64,000 nucleotides of DNA from DYFX01 sp964400625 (GTDB lineage: Bacteria > Patescibacteriota > Patescibacteriia > SG8-24 > DYFX01). Position numbers and translations under genes: made by a program. How positions within the stretch are numbered: the stretch's first letter is position 1; each line of letters starts with the position of its first letter. The notes under the pieces were generated by a model. That model was not told where the DNA came from and did no database searches. It saw only the letters and a list, made by a program, of their open reading frames with translations. This document shows, piece by piece, positions 40,426-48,194 of this stretch. The stretch lies in NCBI GenBank assembly GCA_964400625.1, contig CAYNUS010000006.1, positions 1 through 64,000 of the forward strand, given 5' to 3'.

Positions 40426-40979
40426 CGAGGCGGAACGATTTTGAGGTTTTTGGCGATGGCGTCGACCTGGGCGAACGCTTGGGCATGGATGGCGTCGGGG
40501 CTGACCGAGAAGATCAGCACCCAGTAGTCGGCCGTCGGGTCGCCGAGATGGACGATGAGGCACTTGGCGCGCATCTTCACGCCCTTATCCTCCCCTTCCA
40601 TGGTGAAGGAACCTTCGGTGTCCGACGGATAGACCGGGTTCGTCACGCCGGTCACGCGGAAGAGCATGGGGCCCGAGAGCAGCATCATCGCCCAGCGGTT
40701 CAAGGCATCCTCGACGCTCGACCCGAGCTCGGCTTCCTCGAAGAAGAGGCCGATGGCGGCGGAACGGACGTCCAGGTGCTGGAGGATGATCGGCTCGGCG
40801 GGCTCGCGAGGCAGGGGCGCCCAGACGCCGTCCGCGACGAGCGTGACGGTGCGGCCGCCGTCGACCTCGGCCACGACGGCGCGGCGGACGGGACGTTCCG
40901 GCTCGGCGGCGCGCTTCGGCGCTCCCGAACAGCTCACGGCGGCGGCGAGACAGGCGAGGGCGAGCGTGATGGCGCGCAT
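40413..40979 (-). CDS. Predicted lipoprotein, 188 residues
   Basis: Signal peptide ending AAVSCSG gives a plausible lipobox cysteine near residue 17. The mature part is a single alpha/beta domain (GLFFEEAELGSSVEDALNRWAMML, VTNPVYPSDTEGSFTMEG, YWVLIFSVSPDAIHAQAFAQVDAI) with no recognised family. The fold pattern is similar to the neighbours at 41050 and 42258: a signal, an amphipathic start and a final helix after a V/A-rich strand. It is a single-gene unit with a promoter and terminator. Confidence 0.75.
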   Translation of the reverse strand: MRAITLALACLAAAVSCSGAPKRAAEPERPVRRAVVAEVDGGRTVTLVADGVWAPLPREPAEPIILQHLDVRSAAIGLFFEEAELGSSVEDALNRWAMMLLSGPMLFRVTGVTNPVYPSDTEGSFTMEGEDKGVKMRAKCLIVHLGDPTADYWVLIFSVSPDAIHAQAFAQVDAIAKNLKIVPPRPPE

Positions 40980-41006
40980 GGCGTCCTCCTTGAAAGGTCC
41001 GCGTCC

Positions 41007-41035
41007 TGCGTACCACGGACCGGCGGCCGCGTCAA
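41007..41035 (-). promoter_or_regulatory. Promoter of 188-residue lipoprotein gene
   Basis: TTGACG (41030-41035), 17 bases, TACGCA (41007-41012) on the minus strand. The -10 is weak. Confidence 0.6.
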
Positions 41036-41037
41036 CG

Positions 41038-41064
41038 AAAAAGCCCCGCTCATTCGAGCGGGGC
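41038..41064 (-). terminator. Terminator of 198-residue lipoprotein gene
   Basis: GCCCCGCTC pairs with GAGCGGGGC across a 4-base loop, then TTTTT on the minus strand. The gene's stop codon lies in the loop. Confidence 0.9.
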
Positions 41065-41646
41065 GACGGTATCGAGCACGGCGCGGATGTCCTTCAGGAA
41101 GGCACCGGCGTTCGCGGCGGGCACGAAGGCGTTGGCGACGAGGTAGGCGTCCGGGATGACGGGATGCTTCAGGATGGCGAGGTAGCCTCGGGAGGTCTTG
41201 CCGTCCTTCGTCATCTCGATCTCCACCGCGTAGCGTCCGTGGCCCTCGTCGAGCGTCGCGGAGACGGACGAGAAGTCCGGATCCTTCGCCATGAGCGCGC
41301 GCTGGCCGTCGGCGATGTCCTTGGCGCTCGCGCCGGGGACGATGGCGCCGTGCAGGTCCATCGCGCCCTCGAGATCGGGGCGCAGGAGGATCAGGTGCGC
41401 GGTGCCCTTGTCGTCGACCGAGCTTCCGCCCTTCCACGGGGCCGGCGTCAGGGTGATCCTGACGGCCAGGTGGTTGAGCTTGAGCGTGAGGCCGTCCTGC
41501 TCGATCGGCGGCTTCTCGGCCGGATCGGGCGCGGGCTTGGGCGGCTCCGCCTTGAGCGGCGGGTTCGAGGTCTTGGGTCCCGCCGAGGAGGCGGAACCGC
41601 ACGCGGCCAGGGTCAGGGTGAGCAGCGTCGCCACGAGTCGGGTCAT
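41050..41646 (-). CDS. Predicted lipoprotein, 198 residues
   Basis: The signal peptide ends with a canonical lipobox, LAACG. A Pro/Lys-rich linker (NPPLKAEPPKPAPDPAEKP) leads to a domain of about 150 residues (HLAVRITLTPAPW, AHLILLRPDLEGAMDLHG, YLAILKHPVIPDAYLVANAF). No family is recognised. The start at 41646 is fixed by AAGGAGG 6 bases upstream and by the promoter at 41675-41703. A longer in-frame reading toward 42705 runs through the neighbouring genes and is spurious. Confidence 0.8.
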   Translation of the reverse strand: MTRLVATLLTLTLAACGSASSAGPKTSNPPLKAEPPKPAPDPAEKPPIEQDGLTLKLNHLAVRITLTPAPWKGGSSVDDKGTAHLILLRPDLEGAMDLHGAIVPGASAKDIADGQRALMAKDPDFSSVSATLDEGHGRYAVEIEMTKDGKTSRGYLAILKHPVIPDAYLVANAFVPAANAGAFLKDIRAVLDTVAPLE

Positions 41647-41674
41647 CGCATCCTCCTTGAAAGGGACTGCATCC

Positions 41675-41703
41675 ACCGTAGGGAAAAGCGCCCGCCGCGT
41701 CAA
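41675..41703 (-). promoter_or_regulatory. Promoter of 198-residue lipoprotein gene
   Basis: TTGACG (41698-41703), 17 bases, TACGGT (41675-41680) on the minus strand. Confidence 0.65.
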
Positions 41704-41705
41704 AC

Positions 41706-41730
41706 GAAAAGCTCCACACGGAGACGGAGC
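41706..41730 (-). terminator. Terminator of deoxyribosyltransferase-like gene
   Basis: GCTCC pairs with GGAGC across ten bases, then TTTTCG on the minus strand. Weaker than its neighbours. Confidence 0.55.
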
Positions 41731-41731
41731 G

Positions 41732-42178
41732 TCAGTACGGCTTCGAGGAGCCGTCGGGGAAGCGGATGCGTTCGCGCGTCGCGTCGCGCGTGAGACAGCG
41801 CGCCGCGTCGAGCTGCCGGATCGGGAGGATGATGCCGTCGGGCGTGATCTCCCAGACCGGGAACTTCCGCTCGAAGAGCCAGGAGGCCTCGCCGAAGACG
41901 CCCTTGCCGAACATGCGGTCGCGGAACGGCAGGAAGACGCCGCCTCGGCACGTCGGCAGGATGACCTCGAAGAAGTAGCCCATGCCGGTCGGCTTGCCGT
42001 CGCCGTCGACGTGCGTCTTGGCGTACTCCTTATATGCGGCGTCATGCTCGGGCCCGTCGGGATTGAAGATCTCCCAGTCGGGGAAGGCGAAGGCGATCTT
42101 GCGCAGCAGCTCCTGCTGGAGCTCCGTGCCGTAGGCGTTGATGGGGTGGCCGAAGTACAGCCGCGGACGTTCGGACAT
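41732..42178 (-). CDS. Nucleoside 2-deoxyribosyltransferase-like protein
   Basis: 148 residues. The N-terminal RLYFGHPINAYGTELQQELL matches the start of the nucleoside 2-deoxyribosyltransferase/DUF4406 fold, where a conserved Y or F and a GP/HP turn line the active site. EHDAAYKEY and the later FGEASWLFERKFPVWEI fit the same fold, in which a Glu is the nucleophile, but the catalytic Glu cannot be fixed by eye. The role may be nucleotide salvage or hydrolysis of modified nucleotides. GAGGAG precedes the ATG. Confidence 0.7.
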   Translation of the reverse strand: MSERPRLYFGHPINAYGTELQQELLRKIAFAFPDWEIFNPDGPEHDAAYKEYAKTHVDGDGKPTGMGYFFEVILPTCRGGVFLPFRDRMFGKGVFGEASWLFERKFPVWEITPDGIILPIRQLDAARCLTRDATRERIRFPDGSSKPY

Positions 42179-42208
42179 GTCGGACTCCTCGGGGAATGAT
42201 CTGGCGAC

Positions 42209-42237
42209 AGGCTATGCGACATCGGGCCGCGCGTCAA
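42209..42237 (-). promoter_or_regulatory. Promoter of deoxyribosyltransferase-like gene
   Basis: TTGACG (42232-42237), 17 bases, TAGCCT (42209-42214) on the minus strand. Confidence 0.7.
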
Positions 42238-42243
42238 CGGACG

Positions 42244-42268
42244 AAAAAAGCGCAGGTTCACCTGCGCT
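42244..42268 (-). terminator. Terminator of 137-residue lipoprotein gene
   Basis: GCGCAGG pairs with CCTGCGC across TTCA, with six Ts on the minus strand. It overlaps the stop codon. Confidence 0.85.
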
Positions 42269-42671
42269 CGATCCTGAAACTCCGGCAGAAGGCATCCAGC
42301 ATCGCCGCGTCCGGCGGTCCGCGATACGCGACGACGACGCCGGCGAACGGCCAGCCGCGCGCCGAGACGGGCACGCGGACTTCCGCGTCCGGATCGCGGC
42401 GCGCTTCGTCGGCCGCCGGCTCGAGCGCGTCCTCGTCCAGCACGATGACCACGCGGAGCGTCATCCCCTCCTTGCCGTACAGGAACCCTCGGAAGGGCGT
42501 CTCCGCGACCCGCCGCCACTCGGGGCCAGGCAGGAAGAAGCGCACGCGGTCGCCGCGTTCGCCGAACGAGATCTCGACGAGTTCGGGCGGCGCAGGCACG
42601 ACGCGGATGTCGTCGTGCGGACCGCATGCGGACGCGAGGACGATCAGGCACGCGGGCAGGAAAGGACGCAT
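42258..42671 (-). CDS. Predicted lipoprotein, 137 residues
   Basis: Signal peptide with the lipobox LASACG. The mature domain of about 115 residues (VEISFGERGDRVRFFLPGPEW, FRGFLYGKEGMTLRVVIVLDE, VVVAYRGPPDAAMLDAFCRSF) resembles small PsbP/DUF-type stand-alone beta domains but is not assigned. ATG 42671 is preferred over 42674 or the GTG at 42677 because GGAGG lies 5 bases before it. Own promoter and terminator. Confidence 0.75.
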   Translation of the reverse strand: MRPFLPACLIVLASACGPHDDIRVVPAPPELVEISFGERGDRVRFFLPGPEWRRVAETPFRGFLYGKEGMTLRVVIVLDEDALEPAADEARRDPDAEVRVPVSARGWPFAGVVVAYRGPPDAAMLDAFCRSFRIERR

Positions 42672-42695
42672 CATCACCTCCGATGGCGACGCGCG

Positions 42696-42724
42696 AACCT
42701 ACCACGCGAAAGCGGCCGCGTCAA
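42696..42724 (-). promoter_or_regulatory. Promoter of 137-residue lipoprotein gene
   Basis: TTGACG (42719-42724), 17 bases, TAGGTT (42696-42701) on the minus strand. The -35 contains the stop codon of the upstream pyrH gene. Confidence 0.65.
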
Positions 42725-43407
42725 CCGATGACCGTTCCCTTGAACGGCTTGCCGTCGAGCGCCTTGCCGATCTCGGCGAGCGAGCGGCCCTCGATCATCT
42801 TCACTTCCAAGCCGATGCGTTCGGCCATCTTGGCGGCGACGGGATCGAACGGGACGTTGGCGCCCGGGTCCCAGCGGTTCCCGACCATGCGGCGGAAGGC
42901 CTTCCAGCCGATGTATTCCAGCGGTTTCGCTTTCGGGTCCTTGCGCGGGTCGGCGCTGTAGACGTGGTCGATGTCGGAGAGGTTCAGCACCGTCGACGCG
43001 CCCAGGCTCGAGGCGAGCAGGGTCGCGCAGTAGTCGGTGGACCAGCCGGGCTTCCAGCCGGCGGCGATGAGCACCGGCTCGCGGAAGCTGGGCGGCGCGA
43101 GCGGGTTCTTCACGACGGTGGCGTGCGCCAGCTTGCGGAAGACGGTGCGGAGCAGGTGCGCGTTCAGCCGCGTGGAGTGGATGCCGATCCAGTCGAGGTC
43201 CTCGCGCGCGATGGGGCCGACGGCGCGCGCGGCCGCCTGGTACGCGCGGGCCGTCGCGCCGCCGCCGCAAATCAAGACGAAGCGCTCGCCCTTGGCGACG
43301 CGCTTCGCGATGAACGTCCGGAAACGCTTGAGGAACGCCGCGTCGATGCCGGACTTCGGCACGATGAGCGATCCTCCGAGCGAGATGATGACCGGCGCCT
43401 TCTTCAT
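42721..43407 (-). CDS. pyrH: UMP kinase
   Basis: 228 residues, amino acid kinase fold. ISLGGSLIVP is the N-terminal phosphate loop, ICGGGATARAYQ binds UMP phosphate, and NLSDIDHVYSADPRKDPKA is the ATP-site DxVYxxDP block. The sequence is nearer to archaeal-type UMP kinases than to E. coli PyrH. It phosphorylates UMP to UDP. It starts directly at the stop of a 42-codon gene and ends an operon with xseA and xseB. Confidence 0.93.
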   Translation of the reverse strand: MKKAPVIISLGGSLIVPKSGIDAAFLKRFRTFIAKRVAKGERFVLICGGGATARAYQAAARAVGPIAREDLDWIGIHSTRLNAHLLRTVFRKLAHATVVKNPLAPPSFREPVLIAAGWKPGWSTDYCATLLASSLGASTVLNLSDIDHVYSADPRKDPKAKPLEYIGWKAFRRMVGNRWDPGANVPFDPVAAKMAERIGLEVKMIEGRSLAEIGKALDGKPFKGTVIG

Positions 43408-43536
43408 CTATTTCCTGTTGAAATCCTTGGGCAGGTTCTTCCGGTTGACGGAGATCTTCGCGCGGAAGGACGAGGCCGTCCGGTAGCCGGGCCCCTTGCG
43501 GTTGCCGCCGAAGGTGCGGGCGTTGTTCTTACTCAT
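43408..43536 (-). CDS. Small basic protein, 42 residues
   Basis: MSKNNARTFGGNRKGPGYRT begins a 42-residue, strongly basic product rich in Asn, Gly, Arg and Lys, ending NLPKDFNRK. It overlaps the upstream membrane-protein gene by 8 bases and its stop abuts the pyrH ATG, so it is set up for coupled translation. No homologue is recognised; RNA or ribosome binding is a guess from composition. It is too short for routine ORF lists. Confidence 0.6.
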   Translation of the reverse strand: MSKNNARTFGGNRKGPGYRTASSFRAKISVNRKNLPKDFNRK

Positions 43537-44245
43537 GGCGGGAGAGTTCGAGGCGCGCGATGTTCTCGACGTAGCGCTTGGAGAGGTCCGCGCCGCCCAG
43601 CGAGCGGAGGTCGTCGGCGCCGCGGAGATAGACGACCGCGCAGCCGAGCGCGGCGATGACGAGGACGGCGACGTTCTGGTCGGAGGGGCCCATGGCCATG
43701 CGCACCGCGACGGCCGAAAGGACCGTCATCGAGAGCGCGACGTTCCAGAGGCCGGCCGGCATCCCGCCGTTCCAGAGCTCCTGGATGCGCTGGCGCGCGC
43801 CCGCCACCTGTCCGGCGGCCTCGAGCAGTTCGCGGTAGAGCACGCGCTCCTTCTCGGTGTCGAGCGACGGGATCTGGTAGAGGTGGTAGCTGAACTTGCG
43901 GAAGGCGCCGTTGGTCTCCTGGTACTGCGCGAAATCCTTCTTGTCGAACGCCGTCAGGTAGCCGTAGAGGTGGCCGTGCAGTTCGGTGAACCACGAGCGG
44001 TGCCGCTCGCTGCCGAGGTTCTTGCCGAGATGGTAGACGCGGCGGAGCTTGTTGAGCTCGACGGCGATCTCCTCGGCGAGGTCGTCGCGGCGGGAGAGCG
44101 CGCGGTGCGCCGAGAAGCCGAGGATGACGCCGGTCAGCACGACGGCCGAGGCGGCGAGTTCGGCGGAACCGGCCTGGACGGGCCCGAGGAGCACGAGGGC
44201 GAACGCGAGGACGAAGACGAGCAGGAGCTGTTTTTTCATCGACAT
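43529..44245 (-). CDS. Membrane protein of unknown function, paralogue of 17219-17926
   Basis: 238 residues. Two N-terminal hydrophobic segments (about 6-22 and 29-46), then HRALSRRDDLAEEIAVELNKL, a helical middle with LHGHLYGYLTAF, and two hydrophobic segments near 165-205. It shares the block order of the protein at 17219-17926. AAGGAT lies upstream of the ATG. It starts one base after the holin-like gene. An ATG two codons in is an alternative start. Confidence 0.7.
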   Translation of the reverse strand: MSMKKQLLLVFVLAFALVLLGPVQAGSAELAASAVVLTGVILGFSAHRALSRRDDLAEEIAVELNKLRRVYHLGKNLGSERHRSWFTELHGHLYGYLTAFDKKDFAQYQETNGAFRKFSYHLYQIPSLDTEKERVLYRELLEAAGQVAGARQRIQELWNGGMPAGLWNVALSMTVLSAVAVRMAMGPSDQNVAVLVIAALGCAVVYLRGADDLRSLGGADLSKRYVENIARLELSRHE

Positions 44246-44246
44246 A

Positions 44247-44591
44247 TCAATAATCCTTCGAGAACAAGGCGTTGGTGATCCAGCTCACGGCCCAGAGGAC
44301 GAGCGCACCCCAGAAGGCGGCCATGAATCCCGAGACGTGGAAGCCTTTGACGAGGGTGGAGACGAACCAGAAGAGCAGGGCGTTGATCACGAAGGTGAAG
44401 AGCCCGAGCGAGAGCAGGTTGATCGGCAGGGTCAGGAAGACGAGGATCGGCCGGATGAGCGCGTTCACGACGCCCAGGACGAGCGCCACGATGAGCGCGG
44501 CGTAAAAGCCGTCGACCGTCACGCCCGGCACGACGCGGGTGACGAGGAGCAGGGCGAGCGCGTTCAGGATCCAGCGGAGGAGGAGCTGCAT
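44247..44591 (-). CDS. Phage holin family 4 / YvlD-like membrane protein
   Basis: 114 residues with four hydrophobic segments (about 5-22, 30-48, 51-75, 85-106). NALIRPILVFLTLPINLLSLGLFTFVINAL is the family signature of the mycobacterial 4-TM holin/YvlD superfamily. In bacteria these are chromosomal membrane proteins of unknown function and not evidence of a prophage. It sits one base after xseB. Confidence 0.88.
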   Translation of the reverse strand: MQLLLRWILNALALLLVTRVVPGVTVDGFYAALIVALVLGVVNALIRPILVFLTLPINLLSLGLFTFVINALLFWFVSTLVKGFHVSGFMAAFWGALVLWAVSWITNALFSKDY

Positions 44592-44592
44592 A

Positions 44593-44862
44593 TCAGATGA
44601 GGCGCGGCTGGCCTTCCTCTTCGTCCTCGTCGGGCGCCTCGCCGCCGTCGGCGAAGTCGGAGAACTTCTCCTTGATCTGCGTGACCTTGTTCTCGACCTC
44701 GGAGAGGCGCGCGCGGCACTTCTTGGCGAGCTCGAGCCCGCGTTCGAACTTCTTCAGGCCTTCCTCGAGGTCGACTTCGGACGCCTCGAACCACTGGACG
44801 ATGTCTTCCAGCTCCTTGAACGCTTCGGCGAAATTGGCTTTCTTGGCTTCTTTGGCGGTCAT
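44593..44862 (-). CDS. xseB: Exodeoxyribonuclease VII small subunit
   Basis: 89 residues from ATG 44862. FAEAFKELEDIVQWFEASEVDLEEGLKKFERGLELAKKCRARL is nearly the whole domain: the coiled-coil of the XseB family. An acidic tail follows. It binds several-fold to XseA to form the nuclease. The ATG is 1 base after the xseA stop. Confidence 0.93.
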   Translation of the reverse strand: MTAKEAKKANFAEAFKELEDIVQWFEASEVDLEEGLKKFERGLELAKKCRARLSEVENKVTQIKEKFSDFADGGEAPDEDEEEGQPRLI

Positions 44863-44863
44863 A

Positions 44864-46054
44864 TCAGCGGGTGGCGGTGACTTCGGCTTCGACGGTTCCT
44901 TTGGCCAATTGTACGGCAATCGCGGCCCCCGTGTCCACGGAAGCGGCGTCGCGGACGACCGCGCCGGAGGCGTCGCGGACGATGGCGTATCCCCGCCTCA
45001 GCACCGCGGCGGGATCGAAGGATTTCAGGAGGCGTTCGTCGCGGTCGACGGCGCCGGCGAGCTTCTGGACGCGGGATTCGAAGCCGAGGAGGCAGCGCTC
45101 GAGGTCGGACATCACCGCGTCGAACTCGTCGCGCGCGGCGCGGACGTGCGCCTGCAGCTGGTTCTCGATGTCCGACAGTCGGTGCGAGCGGTACGCGATC
45201 TCCTTCTCGAGCGCGCGCTCCATCGCCGCCATGGACGCCTCGATCTCGCGCGCGACGTCGCGGCGGTCGGGCGTCAGGCGTTCGGCGGCGTTCGAGGGCG
45301 TCGAGGCGCGGACGTCGGCGACGAAGTCCGCGAGCGATTCGTCGCGTTCGTGACCGACGCCGACCACGACAGGGACCTTCGAGGCGAAGATCGCGCGCGC
45401 GACCTCCTCCGAGTTGAAGGCGTGGAGATCCTCGAGCGCGCCGCCGCCGCGCGTGAGCACGATGACGTCGGCGAGTTCCGGATGCGCGTTGAAGTACGCG
45501 AAGGCGCCGACGATGTCGCGCACGGCGTCCTTGCCCTGCACCTGCACGTGCGCCGAGGCGATCGCCACGCCGCCCCAGCGGTTCCCGAGGATGCGCAGGA
45601 AGTCGGAGTACGCGGCGGATTCGGTGGAGGCGATGAGGCCGACGCGTTCGGGGAAGCGCGGGATCGGGCGCTTGCGCCCCGGCGCGAAGAGGCCGTCGGC
45701 CTCCAGCTTCCTCTTCATGAGCTCGAAGGCGCGCTTGAGCGCTCCCTCCCCCACCATCTCGACGCGTTCGACCGTCACCGAGAACTTGCCGCTCTTGGCG
45801 TAGATCTTGGGCAGGCCGTGGACGCGCACCTTCATGCCGTCCTCGAGCGGCTGCTTGAGCTGCCAGGCGGTCGCGAAACACGAGACGACGGCGTTCTCGT
45901 CCTTCAAGAGGAACCAGATCCACTTGCCTTGGCTCACGCGGTATTCGGCGACTTCGCCTTCGATCGTGACGCCGTCGGGGAAGACCTTGTCGGCGAAGAC
46001 GATGTTGAGCGCATCGACGAATTGGGAGACGGACAACGCTTGGGGTTCGGGCAT
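44864..46054 (-). CDS. xseA: Exodeoxyribonuclease VII large subunit
   Basis: 396 residues from ATG 46054, with GAGG upstream. An N-terminal OB fold (FPDGVTIEGEVAEYRVSQGKWIWFLLKD) precedes the catalytic domain with GLIASTESAAYSDFL, VIVLTRGGGALEDLHAFN and VGVGHERDESLADFVAD. A long coiled-coil follows, then the C-terminal segment (DPAAVLRRGYAIVRDASG). It degrades single-stranded DNA processively. It heads the operon with xseB and four downstream genes. Confidence 0.95.
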   Translation of the reverse strand: MPEPQALSVSQFVDALNIVFADKVFPDGVTIEGEVAEYRVSQGKWIWFLLKDENAVVSCFATAWQLKQPLEDGMKVRVHGLPKIYAKSGKFSVTVERVEMVGEGALKRAFELMKRKLEADGLFAPGRKRPIPRFPERVGLIASTESAAYSDFLRILGNRWGGVAIASAHVQVQGKDAVRDIVGAFAYFNAHPELADVIVLTRGGGALEDLHAFNSEEVARAIFASKVPVVVGVGHERDESLADFVADVRASTPSNAAERLTPDRRDVAREIEASMAAMERALEKEIAYRSHRLSDIENQLQAHVRAARDEFDAVMSDLERCLLGFESRVQKLAGAVDRDERLLKSFDPAAVLRRGYAIVRDASGAVVRDAASVDTGAAIAVQLAKGTVEAEVTATR

Positions 46055-46074
46055 AGCGACCTCATGGTACACGA

Positions 46075-46103
46075 TTGACACCGGGCCGGAAAACGGCTAC
46101 GGT
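46075..46103 (+). promoter_or_regulatory. Promoter of TIM-barrel gene
   Basis: TTGACA (46075-46080), 17 bases, TACGGT (46098-46103). Confidence 0.7.
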
Positions 46104-46144
46104 CGGCGCGCCCGAAGCCCTTTCACTTTCGACAAGGAGACGCG

Positions 46145-47137
46145 ATGACGACGCCCGAACGACCGCCCGACTGGCCCTCGGCTTCCGAGTTCATCGAGGA
46201 GGGGCGGCGCCACGGCGTCGGACTCCTCGGCCCCCAGGCCAAGGTCATGCCTTACGTGGGCATCGCCGGCTTCACCGATCCGCACGAGGTGCGGAGCATC
46301 GCCGGCTGCGCCTATACCGCCCGTCCGTTCGGCCAGCCCGAAGTCGGGGGTCGCCGGCTCGCGATCGGCGTGCTGGCCAGCTGGAAGACGCTGAACGGCC
46401 AGCCGGCCGGGAACCCCGAGCGCTATCCGCCCATCGAGCGCGTGCGCGCGCTCTTCGACGCCGCCGTCGAACCGATCCGGCTCGGCGGCATGGGCGCGGA
46501 CGCCGACCGCGTGCTGTTCGACGCCAAGGATCGCACGCTGCGGCTCATCCACTACAACAGCCGCGAGCCGGGCCTCGTCGCCCAGGTCGAGCGGCTCTGC
46601 GCGATCGCCGGACCGCACCTCGACGGCTTCCAGTTCAACATCGCCTGGCCGAAGCAGGACGAGATCCGCATGATCGCCGCGGACTACCCGACGCTCCGCA
46701 TCGTCCTGCAGGTCAACCGCGAGATGTTCTCGAACGTCGCGCGCAACCCGCAGCTGCTGGTGAACGAGATCGGCGCCAAGTACGCCGGCTCGATCACCGA
46801 CATCCTCTTCGACATGAGCGGCGGCACCGGCGCCGCCATCGACATGAAGGAGACGGAGACGGCTCTCGCCGCGCTCTACGAAGCGTTCGGCGGCGCGGCC
46901 AAGGGCGGCATCGGCATCGGCGTCGCCGGCGGCCTCGACTACCGGAACGTCTACGGCCTCAAGCCGCTCCTCGACCGCTGGCCGGACCTCTCGATCGACG
47001 CCGAAGGGCGCATCCGCGACGCCTACAAGGACGCGAGGAACGAGACGGTCACCTGGCTGAACGAAAGCGCCCGCGAGTTCGCGCGCCGCGGCATCGCGCT
47101 CGCGCTCGGCTCCGCCGGAACGCAAACGACCCCCTGA
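46145..47137 (+). CDS. TIM-barrel protein, PRAI-like fold, unknown function
   Basis: 330 residues. AAGGAG precedes the ATG by 5 bases. The strand/loop sequence (PYVGIAGFTDPHEVRS, RLAIGVLASWKTL, HLDGFQFNIAWP, IVLQVNREMF, ITDILFDMSGGTGAAIDM, GIGIGVAGGLDY) reads as an eight-stranded barrel like phosphoribosylanthranilate isomerase or other phosphate-binding barrels. GVAGGL fits a phosphate loop near the C-terminus. The enzyme activity cannot be assigned; no tryptophan genes are near. It is a single-gene unit with promoter and terminator. Confidence 0.7.
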   Translation: MTTPERPPDWPSASEFIEEGRRHGVGLLGPQAKVMPYVGIAGFTDPHEVRSIAGCAYTARPFGQPEVGGRRLAIGVLASWKTLNGQPAGNPERYPPIERVRALFDAAVEPIRLGGMGADADRVLFDAKDRTLRLIHYNSREPGLVAQVERLCAIAGPHLDGFQFNIAWPKQDEIRMIAADYPTLRIVLQVNREMFSNVARNPQLLVNEIGAKYAGSITDILFDMSGGTGAAIDMKETETALAALYEAFGGAAKGGIGIGVAGGLDYRNVYGLKPLLDRWPDLSIDAEGRIRDAYKDARNETVTWLNESAREFARRGIALALGSAGTQTTP

Positions 47138-47151
47138 AGGGTCGTTTTTTT
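47124..47151 (+). terminator. Terminator of TIM-barrel gene
   Basis: ACGACCC pairs with GGGTCGT across CCTGAA, followed by seven Ts. It also borders the end of the convergent kelch gene. Confidence 0.85.
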
Positions 47152-48194
47152 CATTTCGCGGCGACGATCAGGACCTCGTTCATGTCGCTGACCGAGAAGC
47201 CCGCCCGCCGTCCGCCGCCGATGGCGTAGATGCGGTCCTTCCAGGCGACCGCGGCGAAGCCGTGCCGCGGGCTCGGCATCGCCGGATCGAGCGTCGTCCA
47301 GAGCTTCGTCTTGGGGTCGAAGACCTCGATCTCGGCGATCGTGCCTTCCTTCCGTTCGCCGCCCAGCGCGTAGATGCGGCCGTCGTGCGCGACGGCGGCG
47401 TGTCCGCTGCGCGGCACCGCCATGTCCGGCAGGGCTTCCCACGTCATCGCCTTCGGGTCATACGCTTCCGTCGTCGCGAAATTCTTCGCGACGGAACCGC
47501 GGCGTCCGCCGAGCGCGAAGAGCTTGCCGGCCGCCGAGGCGGCCGCGAGGTGCGTGCGCGGCGTCGGCATCGGCTTGAGCCCGTTCCAGCCGGAGCGCGC
47601 GGGGTCGTAATATTCGAGCGCGTCGCTCGCGCCGGCCGTCGTGACGCCGCCCATCACGTACACCGTGCCGGACAGCTCCGCCGCCGCGGAGGCGCCCCGG
47701 AAATCGTTCAGCCGCCCGAGCTCTTCCCACGCGTCCTTCTGGGGATCGTACGCGTAGACGTCGTCGAGCGGGCGCGAGGCGAGGCCGCTCAGGCCGCCGA
47801 TCACGAAGAGGCGCTGGCCGTCGGTGGCGACGGCGGGGTGGTGCACCGCCTGCGGGAGCCGCGGGATCTCGCGCCAGACGTCGGCGCCGATGTCGTAGGC
47901 GAGCGCGGAGGAGAGCGTGCGGAAATACCCGTCGATGCCTCCCACGACGTAGATGGTGTTGCCGACCGCGGCCGCGCCGAAAGCGGCGCGCGCGTCGGGC
48001 ATGGGCTTCACGGTCTCCCAATGCGTCCCGGTCCCGCGCTGCCCGATCGGCGTCGTCGTGGCGGAGGCGTCCTCGGGAAAGAAGTACGTCACGGCCGGGT
48101 CGCGGCGCAGGCGCGCCCAATCCCAGCCCTGGACGTAATGGAGGTACGTCCCGGCGACGAACAGGAAGAAGAGGAGGCCCGTGAGCTTACGCAT
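47151..48194 (-). CDS. Exported kelch-repeat protein
   Basis: 347 residues. An N-terminal membrane helix or signal (KLTGLLFFLFVAGTYLHYV), a short linker, then six kelch repeats with GG-dyads (IYVVGGIDG, LFVIGGLSG, VYVMGGVTT, LFALGGRRG, IYALGGERK, IYAIGGGRR), forming a propeller. It probably binds protein or glycan at the surface; no catalytic motif is seen. It overlaps the TPR gene by 8 bases, in an operon of exported or membrane proteins. Confidence 0.88.
   Translation of the reverse strand: MRKLTGLLFFLFVAGTYLHYVQGWDWARLRRDPAVTYFFPEDASATTTPIGQRGTGTHWETVKPMPDARAAFGAAAVGNTIYVVGGIDGYFRTLSSALAYDIGADVWREIPRLPQAVHHPAVATDGQRLFVIGGLSGLASRPLDDVYAYDPQKDAWEELGRLNDFRGASAAAELSGTVYVMGGVTTAGASDALEYYDPARSGWNGLKPMPTPRTHLAAASAAGKLFALGGRRGSVAKNFATTEAYDPKAMTWEALPDMAVPRSGHAAVAHDGRIYALGGERKEGTIAEIEVFDPKTKLWTTLDPAMPSPRHGFAAVAWKDRIYAIGGGRRAGFSVSDMNEVLIVAAK

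Noticed and set aside
41647..42705. Upstream extension of the 198-residue lipoprotein to a 551-residue protein
   Set aside because: It runs through two other supported genes in another frame and past promoters. The lipobox signal peptide and AAGGAGG fix the start at 41646.
44247..44591. Prophage signal from a holin-family protein
   Set aside because: The YvlD-like family is commonly chromosomal, and no other phage gene or attachment site is nearby.
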